From Georgenia sp. SYP-B2076 (GTDB lineage: Bacteria; Actinomycetota; Actinomycetes; Actinomycetales; Actinomycetaceae), in the NCBI RefSeq assembly GCF_003991205.1, contig NZ_RXOZ01000002.1, positions 62,001-126,000 of the forward strand: a DNA stretch of 64,000 nt, in the 5' to 3' direction. This document shows positions 8,215 to 16,422 of the stretch, one piece after another. Below the pieces are notes generated by a model, which searched no databases, had not been told where the DNA came from, and saw only the letters and a list, made by a program, of their open reading frames with translations. The position numbers and the translations under genes are program-made. The first letter of the stretch is position 1. Every line of letters starts with the position of its first letter.

Positions 8215-9131
8215 GGCTCGCGTCCGTCCGCGCGGAGGGTGACCTCCGGGTCGGGATCGTCGACGTGGCCGCCGGCACGGTGACCGTGCTGCCGTCCGGC
8301 GCGGGGACCCTCGACGACGTCGTGCGCGGCGGGGCCGCCGCCCTCGCGGAGGTGGCCGCGCGCGCGGGCGACGGCGAGGTCGTCGCCCTGCCGGGCGCCG
8401 ACCTCCGCGCCCCACTGAGCAGGTTCAACCGCGACGTGCTGTGCACCGGGTGGAACTACTGGGACCACTTCGAGGAGTCGAAGGGCAAGCGTGAGGGGCA
8501 GGACCCTGCGGGGCGCCCCGACCACCCGACCTTCTTCACCAAGGGGCCCGACTCCATCATCGGCCCGAGCGACGACATCGCGTACGACCCGCGCCTGAGC
8601 GCGAAGTGGGACTACGAGGCGGAGGTCGCCATCGTCATCGGCAAGACCGGGCGTTCCATCCCTGCGGAGCGAGCGATGGAGCACGTGTTCGGCTTCTGCC
8701 TCGCCAACGACGTCTCGCAGCGTGACATCCAGCGGGCGCACGGCGGCCAGTGGCTCAAGGGCAAGAGCATCGACGCAGGCTCGCCGCTCGGGCCCTGGAT
8801 CACCACGCCGGACGAAGTCGCCGACCCGTACGACATCCGCCTCACCTGCGAGCTCAACGGCCAGGTGCTCCAGGACGCGTCCACCGGCCAGGTGGCGTTC
8901 CGCTTCGAGGACATCATCGCCGAGCTGAGCTGGGGGATGACGCTGCGGGCGGGCGACGTCATCCTCACCGGCACCCCAGCCGGCATCGGCAACGCGCGCG
9001 AGCCGCAGATCTTCCTCACGGAGGGCGACGTCGTCGTCACCCGCGGAAGCGGGCTGGGCGAGCTGCGCAACACCCTCCGCCGGTCCGACCTCACCAGCCA
9101 CGCCTCGGCCGAGCTCACCGTTCACGCCTGA
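8211..9131 (+). CDS. Fumarylacetoacetate hydrolase (FAH) family protein
   Basis: A 306-residue protein with an N-terminal domain of about 70 residues and then the FAH catalytic fold. The metal ligands appear in KWDYEAEVAIVIG (E-x-E) and in GFCLANDVSQRDIQ (D). The substrate-side segment KGKSIDAGSPLGPWITT and the end VILTGTPAGIG are typical. Members hydrolyse C-C bonds of 1,3-diketo acids or decarboxylate and hydrate 2-oxo acids with Mg2+. In this operon it would act after ring cleavage. It starts at ATG 8211 inside the RidA stop. A hairpin follows directly. Confidence 0.9.
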   Translation: MRLASVRAEGDLRVGIVDVAAGTVTVLPSGAGTLDDVVRGGAAALAEVAARAGDGEVVALPGADLRAPLSRFNRDVLCTGWNYWDHFEESKGKREGQDPAGRPDHPTFFTKGPDSIIGPSDDIAYDPRLSAKWDYEAEVAIVIGKTGRSIPAERAMEHVFGFCLANDVSQRDIQRAHGGQWLKGKSIDAGSPLGPWITTPDEVADPYDIRLTCELNGQVLQDASTGQVAFRFEDIIAELSWGMTLRAGDVILTGTPAGIGNAREPQIFLTEGDVVVTRGSGLGELRNTLRRSDLTSHASAELTVHA

Positions 9132-9135
9132 GCGA

Positions 9136-9164
9136 GGGCGGCCGGTTCGCCGGGCCGGCCGCCC
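9136..9164 (+). terminator. Intra-operon hairpin between the FAH gene and the stress-protein gene
   Basis: A perfect 10-bp stem, GGGCGGCCGG (9136-9145) with CCGGCCGCCC (9155-9164), and a 9-base loop occupy the 54-base gap. It could be an attenuating terminator or an RNA processing/stability element; the genes on both sides run in the same direction. Confidence 0.5.
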
Positions 9165-9185
9165 CCCGCACCCAGAGGAGCACAG

Positions 9186-9593
9186 ATGACGATCGTCGTC
9201 GGTTACGTCCCCACCCCCGAGGGGCACGCCGCGCTGCGCCGCGGCGCGCAGTGGGGGAGGGCGTCGGGGCTCCCGCTGGTCGTCGTCAGCTCCCAGTACG
9301 GCGACCACCGTCTCGACGGCGCCCAGTCGGCGCGGTTCGACGCCGAGCTCGCCGCGGCGCGCGGCGTCGTCTCCGACGCCGGCGTCGACGTCCAGGTGCG
9401 CCTTCTCGTCCGCGGCAACGACCCGGCCGAGGACATCCTCGCCGTGGCGGCGGAGGTCGACGCCGAGCTCATCGTCATCGGCCTGCGCCGCCGCACGCCC
9501 GTCGGCAAGCTCGTGCTGGGCTCGAACTCCCAGCGGGTGCTGCTCGGCGCCGACTGCCCCGTCGTCGCCGTCAAGGCCGACGCCACCAGCTGA
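9186..9593 (+). CDS. Universal stress protein (UspA family)
   Basis: A 135-residue single-domain Usp with the ATP-binding signature G-x2-G-x9-G(S/T) visible as GLRRRTPVGKLVLGSNSQRVL split over the C-terminal third (near residues 99-119). It starts MTIVVGYVPTPEGHAAL, matching the family's first strand and the conserved Asp/Thr position poorly. A good ribosome binding site (AGAGGAG) precedes ATG 9186. Usp proteins help cells survive stress; one inside a catabolic operon may protect against toxic intermediates, but that is inference. Confidence 0.85.
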   Translation: MTIVVGYVPTPEGHAALRRGAQWGRASGLPLVVVSSQYGDHRLDGAQSARFDAELAAARGVVSDAGVDVQVRLLVRGNDPAEDILAVAAEVDAELIVIGLRRRTPVGKLVLGSNSQRVLLGADCPVVAVKADATS

Positions 9594-9611
9594 TCCGAAG
9601 GAGCACCACTC

Positions 9612-9818
9612 ATGCCTCTCATCCAGATCACCATGGGCGCAGGTCGCACCGCCGAGCAGAAGCGGGACCTGCTCGCGGCCATCACCCAGGCCGCCCACGA
9701 GACCACGGGCACGCCGCTCGCCGCCGTGCGCGCCTGGATCGTCGAGATCCCCGCAGAGCAGCTCATGATCGCGGGCGAGACCCTCGCCGAGCGTCAGGCC
9801 GCCGGCAGCACGCACTGA
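9612..9818 (+). CDS. 4-oxalocrotonate tautomerase family enzyme
   Basis: A 68-residue protein that starts Met-Pro-Leu-Ile; removal of Met exposes the catalytic Pro-1 of this superfamily. The sequence MPLIQITMGAGRTAEQKRDL is typical, with the usual 60-70 residue length. The canonical active-site Arg-11/Arg-39 pair is not obvious: Arg-12 and Arg-40 (AAVRAWIVEI) may fill the roles. These enzymes interconvert 2-hydroxymuconate-type enols and ketones after meta cleavage of aromatic rings. GAAGGAG lies just upstream of ATG 9612. Confidence 0.85.
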   Translation: MPLIQITMGAGRTAEQKRDLLAAITQAAHETTGTPLAAVRAWIVEIPAEQLMIAGETLAERQAAGSTH

Positions 9819-9825
9819 CACCGCC

Positions 9826-11571
9826 GTGGCCAGCAGGACGCATGCCGTCACCGAACGGCGGATCGCGATCGTGGGTGCCGGGCAGGCGGGCATCCAGCTC
9901 GCCCTCGGCCTCCAGCACCACGGCGTGACCGTCACCCTCGTCACCGACCGCGGCCCCGCCGAGATCCGCTCGGGCGCGGTCATGGCCACGTCGTGCCTCT
10001 TCGCCCCCGCGCTCGAGGTCGAGGACAACTCGGACCTGCCCACGTGGGACGACGAGGCGCCGTCCATCCCCCACCTCGACCTCACGGTCGCGGGCGGCGA
10101 GCCCGTCCACTGGCGCACCTCCTTCGACTCCCCGGCGCGGTCGGTGGACCTGCGGCTGAAGTACAGCGCCTGGCTCGACCTGTTCGTCGCCCGCGGCGGG
10201 GACCTGCGCATCCAGTCGATGACCGTGGGCGCCACCGAGGAGCTCGCCGGCAGCCACGACCTCACCATCGTCGCCACCGGCAAGGGCGAGGTCGGCTCGC
10301 TGTTCCCCACGGACGCGTCCCGGACCACCTTCGACGCCCCTCAGCGGGTGCTCGCCGTCGCCCTGGTGACGGGGGTGGAGCCGGACGCCGACGGCGAGGC
10401 TCTGCACCTGGCGGTCGACCCCGCGGCGGGGGAGTTCCTCAGCTACCCCATGCTCACCGAACGGGGCACCGCCCACGTCATGATGTTCGAGGGGCGGCCC
10501 GGCTCCGGCCTGGGGCGCCGGCTCGACGCCATCACCGACGCCGCGGACCATCTCGCCGTCGGGCTGGAGCTGCTCGCCGAGCACTTCCCCTCGGAGGCCG
10601 CGCGGTTCGCGGGCGCCCGGCTGCTCGACGAGACCTCCGTCGCCCGCGGCCGGGTCACCCCGACGGTGCGGCAGCCTGTCGGCGTGCTGCCCTCGGGCCG
10701 TACGGTGCTGGGCCTCGGCACCGCCGTCGTCGCGACCGACCCCATCGCCTCCCAGCCGTCGAACAACGCGACGCTCGCGGCCGACTTCTACCTCGACGCC
10801 ATCCTGCGGCGCGGCGACCGCGACTTCGACGCCACGTGGCAGAGGCGCACGTTCGAGGCGTTCTGGCGCGGCTGGTCGAAGTGGTCGGTGCTCTGGACCA
10901 ACTCGATCCTGCAGGACCTCACCGCCCACCAGCGCACCCTCCTCAAGGCCGCGGAGACGGTGCCCGGCGTGGCGCAGGCCGTGGCCAACAGCCTCGAGGA
11001 CCCCCGCACGAGCTATCGATGGTGGTTCGAGGAGGCCGACGCCGCCGCCCTCATCGCCCGCAGCGCGGCCGAGGCGCGGGGTCCGCTCGACGCGCGTGAC
11101 CTCCGCTCGGCGCTCGGCCAGTACGCGACCGGCGTCACCGTCATCACCACGACGGACGGTGCGGGCGTCTACCACGGCCTCACGGCGAACTCCTTCACGT
11201 CGGTCTCGATCGACCCGCCGCTCGTCCTGTGGTGCCCGTCGAAGCGGTCGACGAGCCGGCCGGTGTTCGCCGCGTCGGAGTACTTCGTCGTCAACGTCCT
11301 CGCGGACGCGCAGCACCACCTGTCCCGGCAGTTCTCGGTGTCCGGCTCGGCCGAGAAGTTCAAGGGCGTGGAGACGGTCGAGGGGCTCGGCGGCGCGCCG
11401 GTCCTCGCGGACGCCGTCGCCACCTTCGAGTGCCGGCGCGTGGCCGTCCACGACGCGGGCGACCACGACATCCACGTCGGGCAGGTGGAGCGCTACTCCT
11501 CGACCGGCGGAGAGCCGCTGCTGTTCCACGACGGCCGCTTCCACGTGACGCGGCCGCGCCCCGAGAGCTGA
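9826..11571 (+). CDS. Self-sufficient styrene-monooxygenase-type fusion: StyA-like FAD monooxygenase plus flavin reductase
   Basis: A 581-residue, two-domain protein. Residues 1 to about 415 resemble StyA: the dinucleotide-binding motif IAIVGAGQAGIQLALGLQ near residue 13, and the later segments HVMMFEGRP and LPSGRTVLGLGTAVVATDPIASQ. Residues about 422-581 are a HpaC/StyB-like flavin reductase (ALGQYATGVTVITTTDG, then GLTANSFTSVSIDPPLVLWC). The junction is around 11090. Fused StyA2B-type enzymes (group E2 flavin monooxygenases) are known, best described in Rhodococcus; they epoxidise styrene-like alkenes and oxidise indole. The start is GTG 9826, 7 bases after the tautomerase stop. The fusion would reduce its own FAD with NADH and needs no separate partner. 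True substrate unknown. Confidence 0.85.
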   Translation: MASRTHAVTERRIAIVGAGQAGIQLALGLQHHGVTVTLVTDRGPAEIRSGAVMATSCLFAPALEVEDNSDLPTWDDEAPSIPHLDLTVAGGEPVHWRTSFDSPARSVDLRLKYSAWLDLFVARGGDLRIQSMTVGATEELAGSHDLTIVATGKGEVGSLFPTDASRTTFDAPQRVLAVALVTGVEPDADGEALHLAVDPAAGEFLSYPMLTERGTAHVMMFEGRPGSGLGRRLDAITDAADHLAVGLELLAEHFPSEAARFAGARLLDETSVARGRVTPTVRQPVGVLPSGRTVLGLGTAVVATDPIASQPSNNATLAADFYLDAILRRGDRDFDATWQRRTFEAFWRGWSKWSVLWTNSILQDLTAHQRTLLKAAETVPGVAQAVANSLEDPRTSYRWWFEEADAAALIARSAAEARGPLDARDLRSALGQYATGVTVITTTDGAGVYHGLTANSFTSVSIDPPLVLWCPSKRSTSRPVFAASEYFVVNVLADAQHHLSRQFSVSGSAEKFKGVETVEGLGGAPVLADAVATFECRRVAVHDAGDHDIHVGQVERYSSTGGEPLLFHDGRFHVTRPRPES

Positions 11572-11597
11572 CCGACCCACCCACAGGAGGATCATCC

Positions 11598-13268
11598 GTG
11601 CGCACCGTCGACGCCGTCGTCATCGGGGCCGGCCACAACGGCCTGGTCACCGCCCTCTACCTGGCCCGGGCCGGGTGGGACGTGCTCGTGCTGGAGGGGA
11701 ACCACGACGTCGGGGGCGCGACCCGCAGCGGTGAGGTCACCGAGCCCGGCCTGGTCCACGACCTCTACGCCACGAACCTCAACCTGTTCCTCGCCAGCCC
11801 CGTCTACGCCGAGCTGCGCGAGGACCTCGCACGCACCGGCTTCCGGCCGGTCGTGTCCGACCGGCCGTACGCCAGCGTCTTCCCCGGGGGCAGCCTGCGG
11901 GTCTACCAGGACGCCGAGCGCACGGAGCGCGAGCTGGGCGAGCACAGCGCCGCCGACCTCGCGGGCTGGCGCCGTCTGCGCGAGATGCAGCACGAGTTCA
12001 TGGCGACGCTCATGCCGCTCTACGGCACCCGGCTGCCGAGCGCGGCGGCCCTGCGGCACCTCGCCCGCGCCGTGCGCCGCGCCGGTGTGGGCAAGCTGCT
12101 GACCTTCGCCCAGCTGTTGGCGCGCTCGACCCGCGAGCTGGGCGAGACGTGGTTCGAGACCCCCGAGACCAGGGCGCTCATCGCGGCGTGGGGGATGCAC
12201 CTGGACTACGGCCCGGACGTCTCGTTCGGCGCGATGTTCCCCTTCGTCGAGACGTTCGGCGACATGGAGGCGGGCATCGCCATCGCCCGGGGCGGCGTCT
12301 CGAGCCTGCCGGAGGCGCTCGCCGCCCTGGTCCGCGAGGCAGGCGGCGAGGTGCGCACGGGCGCCCGGGTCGAGCGCGTCACCGTCGACGGCGGCCGGGC
12401 CACCGGCGTCGTGGCGAACGGCGAGCCGATCGCCGCCCGTCGCGCGGTCGTCGCCGGGACGTCCCCGCGCCGCCTCTTCGGGGAGCTCCTCGACGGCGCC
12501 CCCGGGGTCCGGGCCGAGGAGCGGGAGCACGCCCGCCGCTTCCGCTACGGCCCCGGCACCATGATGGTGCACCTCGCGCTCGACGCCCCGGTCCCGTGGT
12601 CCGCCCACCCCGACCTCGCATCCTTCGCCTACGTCCACGTCGGCCCGTACGTCGACGACCTGGCCCGCACCTACACGCAGTCCCTGGCCGGACTCATCCC
12701 CGACAGCCCGCTGCTCGTCGTCGGCCAGACGAGCCAGGTCGACCCCACCCGCAGCCCCGACGGGCGCCAGGTCGTCTGGGTGCAGGTGCGCAGCCTGCCG
12801 TCAACGATCCTGGGTGACGCCGCGGGGGAGATCACCGCCCGGCACTGGGACGAGGCGAAGGAGGCGGTCGCCGACCGGGTCCTCGCCAAGCTGGAGGAGT
12901 ACGCCCCGGGCGTCGGCGCGCTCGTGCGCGCCCGCACCGTGCTCTCCCCGCTGGACCTCGAGCGGTCCAACCCCAACCTTGTCGGCGGCGACAGCGTGGC
13001 CGGCAGCCACCACGTGGCCCAGAACTTCCTCTTCCGCCCCTGGCTGGGCGCTTCCGGTTACGCCACCGCCGTTCCGGGGCTGTACCAGATCGGGGCGGCG
13101 ACGTGGCCCGGTGCCGGGACGAACGCGCTGTCGGGCTATCTGTGCGCCGAGCTGCTCCTCGGCCCTGCGCCCGGGCTGGGCACCCGGGCGCGGTCGGGCG
13201 TGCGGGCCGGTGCCGCCGCGCTCGCGCGCGGCGCGGATGCCGTGGCGGGGCGGTTCACCGGGCGGTAA
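11598..13268 (+). CDS. Phytoene-desaturase-like FAD-dependent oxidoreductase
   Basis: A 556-residue protein with the Rossmann FAD motif DAVVIGAGHNGLVTALYLAR at the N-terminus and the CrtI/amine-oxidase C-terminal signature around GLYQIGAATWPGAGTNALSG. The start is GTG 11598, preceded by ACAGGAGG (11583-11590); the longer frame upstream lies within the fusion gene. Members of this group include carotenoid desaturases and many uncharacterised actinobacterial oxidoreductases. No carotenoid genes are nearby. Placed last in the catabolic operon, it may dehydrogenate a ring or side chain. A hairpin follows directly. Confidence 0.8.
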   Translation: MRTVDAVVIGAGHNGLVTALYLARAGWDVLVLEGNHDVGGATRSGEVTEPGLVHDLYATNLNLFLASPVYAELREDLARTGFRPVVSDRPYASVFPGGSLRVYQDAERTERELGEHSAADLAGWRRLREMQHEFMATLMPLYGTRLPSAAALRHLARAVRRAGVGKLLTFAQLLARSTRELGETWFETPETRALIAAWGMHLDYGPDVSFGAMFPFVETFGDMEAGIAIARGGVSSLPEALAALVREAGGEVRTGARVERVTVDGGRATGVVANGEPIAARRAVVAGTSPRRLFGELLDGAPGVRAEEREHARRFRYGPGTMMVHLALDAPVPWSAHPDLASFAYVHVGPYVDDLARTYTQSLAGLIPDSPLLVVGQTSQVDPTRSPDGRQVVWVQVRSLPSTILGDAAGEITARHWDEAKEAVADRVLAKLEEYAPGVGALVRARTVLSPLDLERSNPNLVGGDSVAGSHHVAQNFLFRPWLGASGYATAVPGLYQIGAATWPGAGTNALSGYLCAELLLGPAPGLGTRARSGVRAGAAALARGADAVAGRFTGR

Positions 13269-13274
13269 CCCGTG

Positions 13275-13292
13275 GGCTGAGGCGCCTCAGCC
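13275..13292. terminator. Bidirectional terminator between convergent genes
   Basis: GGCTGAGGCGCCTCAGCC is a perfect 18-bp palindrome. It starts 7 bases after the stop of the plus-strand operon and contains the stop codon of moaA on the minus strand (13287-13289). Confidence 0.7.
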
Positions 13293-14321
13293 GCCGATGT
13301 AGGACATCTCGATCCGCCCGGCGCGGCGCCTACCGAGCGAGGAGCGCAGCTCCGAGTACCGGTCGCCGCGCGCGGCCCAGATGCCGCCGAGCGCGGCGGC
13401 GAGGTCGCCGTCGTCCTTGGCGGGGTCGCGCAGCAGTGCCCGCAGGTCGTGCCCCTCGGAGGCGAACAGGCACGTGAAGAGCTTGCCGTCGGTGGACAGC
13501 CGGGCGCGGGTGCAGGTGCCGCAGAAGGCCGCGGTGACCGAGGAGATGACGCCGATCTCGCCTGCACCGTCCCGGTAGCGCCACCGGGTGGCCGTCTCGC
13601 CGCGGTGGCTGGCGGCGGCGGCCTCGACCGGGAGCTCCGCGTCGATCCGCGCCACGACCTCGGCGGAGGGCAGTACCTCGTCCATGCTCCAGCCGTTCGT
13701 CGCGCCGACGTCCATGAACTCGATGAACCGGACGATCACGCCAGTGCCCTTGAAGTGCCGCGCCATGGGGAGGATGTCGGCGTCGTTCGTGCCGCGTTTG
13801 ACGACCATGTTGACCTTGACCGGGGCCAGGCCGGCGTCCTGGGCCGCCTCGATCCCGCGCAGCACCCTCGCGAGCGGGAAGTCCACGTCGTTCATGGCGG
13901 CGAACCGGTCCGGGTCGAGCGAGTCGAGGGAGACGCTCACCCGTGACAGGCCGGCGTCCTTCAGGCTGCGTGCCATCACGGCGAGTGCGGACCCGTTGGT
14001 GGTGAGGGCGATGTCGACCGGCCGGCCCTCCGCCGTGCGGAGCTGCGCGAGGGCGGCGACGAGGTCCTCGATGCCGCGGCGCAGCAGGGGCTCACCCCCG
14101 GTCAGGCGCACCTTCTCGACACCGTGCGCGACCGCGACGCGGGCCACCCGCACGATCTCCTCGAAGGTGAGGATCTCCGCCTTGGGCAGGAAGGGGTAGT
14201 CGCGCCCGAAGACCTCCTTCGGCATGCAGTAGACGCACCGGAAGTTGCACCGGTCGGTGACCGAGATCCGCAGGTCACGCAGGGGCCGGCCGAGCCGGTC
14301 GGCAGGGACGTCGTCTGACAT
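13287..14321 (-). CDS. moaA: GTP 3',8-cyclase MoaA (molybdenum cofactor biosynthesis)
   Basis: This radical-SAM enzyme converts GTP to 3',8-cyclo-7,8-dihydro-GTP, the first step of molybdopterin synthesis. The N-terminal cluster motif is CNFRCVYC (C-x3-C-x2-C), the SAM-binding GGEPLLR follows, and the C-terminal cluster cysteines are in [19 protein letters not shown]. It ends in the conserved Gly-Gly (SYIGG) needed for activity. Length is 344 residues. I chose ATG 14321 because GGAGGA stands just upstream and the product begins [20 protein letters not shown]. It is divergent from xdhC. Together they suggest a molybdenum hydroxylase encoded elsewhere. Confidence 0.95.
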   Translation of the reverse strand: MSDDVPADRLGRPLRDLRISVTDRCNFRCVYCMPKEVFGRDYPFLPKAEILTFEEIVRVARVAVAHGVEKVRLTGGEPLLRRGIEDLVAALAQLRTAEGRPVDIALTTNGSALAVMARSLKDAGLSRVSVSLDSLDPDRFAAMNDVDFPLARVLRGIEAAQDAGLAPVKVNMVVKRGTNDADILPMARHFKGTGVIVRFIEFMDVGATNGWSMDEVLPSAEVVARIDAELPVEAAAASHRGETATRWRYRDGAGEIGVISSVTAAFCGTCTRARLSTDGKLFTCLFASEGHDLRALLRDPAKDDGDLAAALGGIWAARGDRYSELRSSLGRRRAGRIEMSYIGG

Positions 14322-14379
14322 CTGTCCTCCTCCGCCCCGCGGGGGCAGACCGGCACGCGCGCACATCCGCGCGCCACGG

Positions 14380-14408
14380 TTGACATGTGATCAACTACAT
14401 CGAAGAAT
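14380..14408 (+). promoter_or_regulatory. Possible promoter for xdhC
   Basis: TTGACA (14380-14385) is followed after 17 bases by AAGAAT (14403-14408), a four-of-six match to the -10 consensus. The spacer contains TGTGATCA and the region forms TTGA-N7-TCAA, so an operator could overlap. The first base of transcription would leave a leader of about 125 bases before the GTG at 14543. Confidence 0.35.
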
Positions 14409-14420
14409 CTCGCCATCGTA

Positions 14421-14442
14421 GCCGGACGCAGCCCCGTCCGGC
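14421..14442 (+). other. Leader hairpin upstream of xdhC
   Basis: GCCGGACG (14421-14428) pairs with CGTCCGGC (14435-14442) around a 6-base loop, 13 bases after the possible -10 element. It lies in the 221-base divergent spacer 14322-14542, which holds no gene. Whether it is regulatory is unknown. Confidence 0.4.
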
Positions 14443-14542
14443 CGACATCCTCCCCACGAGGGGTCTCACGCAGCCGTGGTGACCCTGGACGTGTCTGCAT
14501 CACCGCCTAGACCCATCGCCACCTGACCCCGGAGACGACATC

Positions 14543-15661
14543 GTGCGTGACATCCTCGACCGCATCCACGACTGGACCGAACCCTTCGCCGTCGCCACAG
14601 TCGTGCGCACGTGGAAGTCCTCCCCGCGCGGGCCGGGCGCGTCGATGGCGGTCAACGCCATGGGCGAGGCGGTGGGCAGCGTCTCGGGCGGGTGCGTCGA
14701 GGGCGCCGTGTACGAGGCGTGCCAGGAGGTGCTCGAGAGCGGCCGCCCGCAGCGGGTCCGCTACGGGGTCAGCGACGACGACGCCTTCCAGGTGGGCCTG
14801 ACGTGCGGAGGGACCATCGAGCTGCTGGTCCAGCGCATCGACCCCGCCGCGCCGGAGCACCTGGCCGACCTGCTGGCCGCCGTCGACGCCCACCGCCCCA
14901 CCGCCCTGGCCACCGTGGCCGCCGCGGCGGACGAGGGGCTGGTGGGCAGGCACGTGCTCCTCGTCGACGACGAGGCCCGCGGCGGCACCGGCGACGCGCG
15001 GCTCGACGAGGCGGTCGTCGACGCCGCGCGCGGCCTGCTCGAGCACGGCCGCAACCAGATGGTGCACCTGGGCAGCCACGGCGAGCGGCGCATGGACGAG
15101 GTGTCGGTCTTCGTCGAGTCCTTCGCACCCGCCCCGCGCATGATCGTCTTCGGTGCCATCGACTTCGCCGCCGCGGTGGCGCGGATGGGCTCCTTCCTCG
15201 GCTACCACGTGACGGTGTGCGACGCGCGGCCGGTCTTCGCCACGCGCGCCCGGTTCCCCGAGGTCGACGAGCTCATCGTGCAGTGGCCGCACGACTACCT
15301 GCGGTCGGTGGAGGTCGACCGGCGCACCGTGCTCTGCGTGCTCACCCACGACCCCAAGTTCGACATCCCGCTCCTCGTCGAGGCGTTGTCGGGACCGGCC
15401 GCCTACATCGGGGTGATGGGGAGCCGGCGCACCCACGCCCAGCGCAACGCCGAGCTCCGCGAGCACGGCATCACCGAGGAGCAGCTCGCGCGCCTGAGCT
15501 CGCCGATCGGGCTCGACCTCGGCGCGCACACCCCTGAGGAGACGGCGGTGTCCATCGCCGCCGAGATCGTCGCGCAGCGGTGGGGCGGGTCCGGTCGGCG
15601 CCTGTCCGCCGTCGACACCCCGATCCACCGCGAGGCCACGGCGCCCGTAACCGCCGGCTGA
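14543..15661 (+). CDS. XdhC/CoxF-family protein (maturation factor for molybdenum hydroxylases)
   Basis: A 372-residue protein starting with GTG 14543 (MRDILDRIHDWTEPFAVATV). The N-terminal XdhC_CoxI domain has SSPRGPGASMAV and the conserved GSVSGGCVEGAV. The C-terminal Rossmann-like XdhC_C domain contains MIVFGAIDFAAAVARMGSF, HDPKFDIPLL and YIGVMGSRRTHAQR. Such proteins bind the molybdenum cofactor, promote its sulfuration and insert it into xanthine-dehydrogenase-family enzymes. The Rossmann motif reads GAIDFA rather than the usual GAGHVA, so nucleotide binding may be altered. No molybdenum hydroxylase subunit lies in the window. Confidence 0.88.
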   Translation: MRDILDRIHDWTEPFAVATVVRTWKSSPRGPGASMAVNAMGEAVGSVSGGCVEGAVYEACQEVLESGRPQRVRYGVSDDDAFQVGLTCGGTIELLVQRIDPAAPEHLADLLAAVDAHRPTALATVAAAADEGLVGRHVLLVDDEARGGTGDARLDEAVVDAARGLLEHGRNQMVHLGSHGERRMDEVSVFVESFAPAPRMIVFGAIDFAAAVARMGSFLGYHVTVCDARPVFATRARFPEVDELIVQWPHDYLRSVEVDRRTVLCVLTHDPKFDIPLLVEALSGPAAYIGVMGSRRTHAQRNAELREHGITEEQLARLSSPIGLDLGAHTPEETAVSIAAEIVAQRWGGSGRRLSAVDTPIHREATAPVTAG

Positions 15662-15669
15662 GCCGGCGG
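15651..15669 (+). terminator. Hairpin over the xdhC stop codon
   Basis: CCGCCGGC (15651-15658) and GCCGGCGG (15662-15669) form an 8-bp stem whose 3-base loop is the TGA stop itself. Confidence 0.5.
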
Positions 15670-15765
15670 GTCGCCCTGGGCCGTTGGGCCCACCGGTGTC
15701 CCTCGCCCCCTGGCATGCTGGCCAAAGATACGGCCGCTCTCGGCCGGTAGTGAAGGGGGACCACG

Positions 15766-16326
15766 ATGGCAAGAAGGCTGGCAGCCACCGCCGCAGGGCT
15801 CGCACTGGTGCTGGCGGGCTGCTCGTCGGGACCGGGGGCGCCCGAGGCGGACCCGATGCTCGTCCAGCACGACCTCGACGGCCTGGACACGACCCAGGTT
15901 ATCGACCGGCTGGACCGCCTGGGCGACGACGAGCGCCCCACCGACCTCACCGCGTCCGTGCGGACCGACGAGCTGCTGCTCTCCGACGGCACGCGGGAGC
16001 TGAGCCTGGAGCTGCCCGCGGACCGGTTCTACCTGTCCGTCGCGCCGTACGCCGACCAGACGCACGAGTGCTTCTACCACAGCCTCACCACGTGCCACGG
16101 CGAGCTCGGCGGCGAGGACGTCCAGGTGCGGATCGTCGACGACGCCACCGGCGAGGTCCTGCTGGACGAGGCGCGGACCACGTTCGAGAACGGCTTCACC
16201 GGGTTCTGGCTGCCGCGGGGCATCGACGGCACGATCACCGTCACGCACGACGGTCGGACCGGAGAGGCCCGGTTCTCCACCGACGCCGACGGCGCCACCT
16301 GCGTGACGACACTGCAGGTCGTGTGA
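15766..16326 (+). CDS. cueP: CueP-family copper-binding lipoprotein
   Basis: A 186-residue protein with a lipoprotein signal (MARRLAATAAGLALVLAGC). The CueP signature region is plain: YLSVAPYADQTHECFYHSLT, then CHGELGGEDV, which supplies the conserved Cys and His residues that bind copper. CueP in Salmonella is a periplasmic copper-resistance protein; actinobacterial members are anchored at the outer face of the membrane as here. The ribosome binding site AAGGGGG precedes ATG 15766. It is monocistronic and there is no CueR-like operator that I can recognise. Its 3' end lies in a 20-bp tandem repeat. Confidence 0.88.
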   Translation: MARRLAATAAGLALVLAGCSSGPGAPEADPMLVQHDLDGLDTTQVIDRLDRLGDDERPTDLTASVRTDELLLSDGTRELSLELPADRFYLSVAPYADQTHECFYHSLTTCHGELGGEDVQVRIVDDATGEVLLDEARTTFENGFTGFWLPRGIDGTITVTHDGRTGEARFSTDADGATCVTTLQVV

Positions 16327-16376
16327 CGAGCCTGCCGGTCGTGTGACGGCGCGGCAGGTCCTGTGACGGCGCGGCT
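16317..16376. repeat. Three tandem 20-bp units at the end of cueP
   Basis: Units start with GGTC at 16317, 16337 and 16357; the first includes the last codons and stop of cueP. Copies 2 and 3 share GTGACGGCGCGGC. Copies repeat the GTGTGA or CTGTGA stop context, so the array looks like a slipped duplication of the gene's 3' end. Confidence 0.75.
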
Positions 16377-16422
16377 GTCGTAGCGGACCCGCCGCGCGCC
16401 GTCGGCCCGTAGGTTGGCCCGC

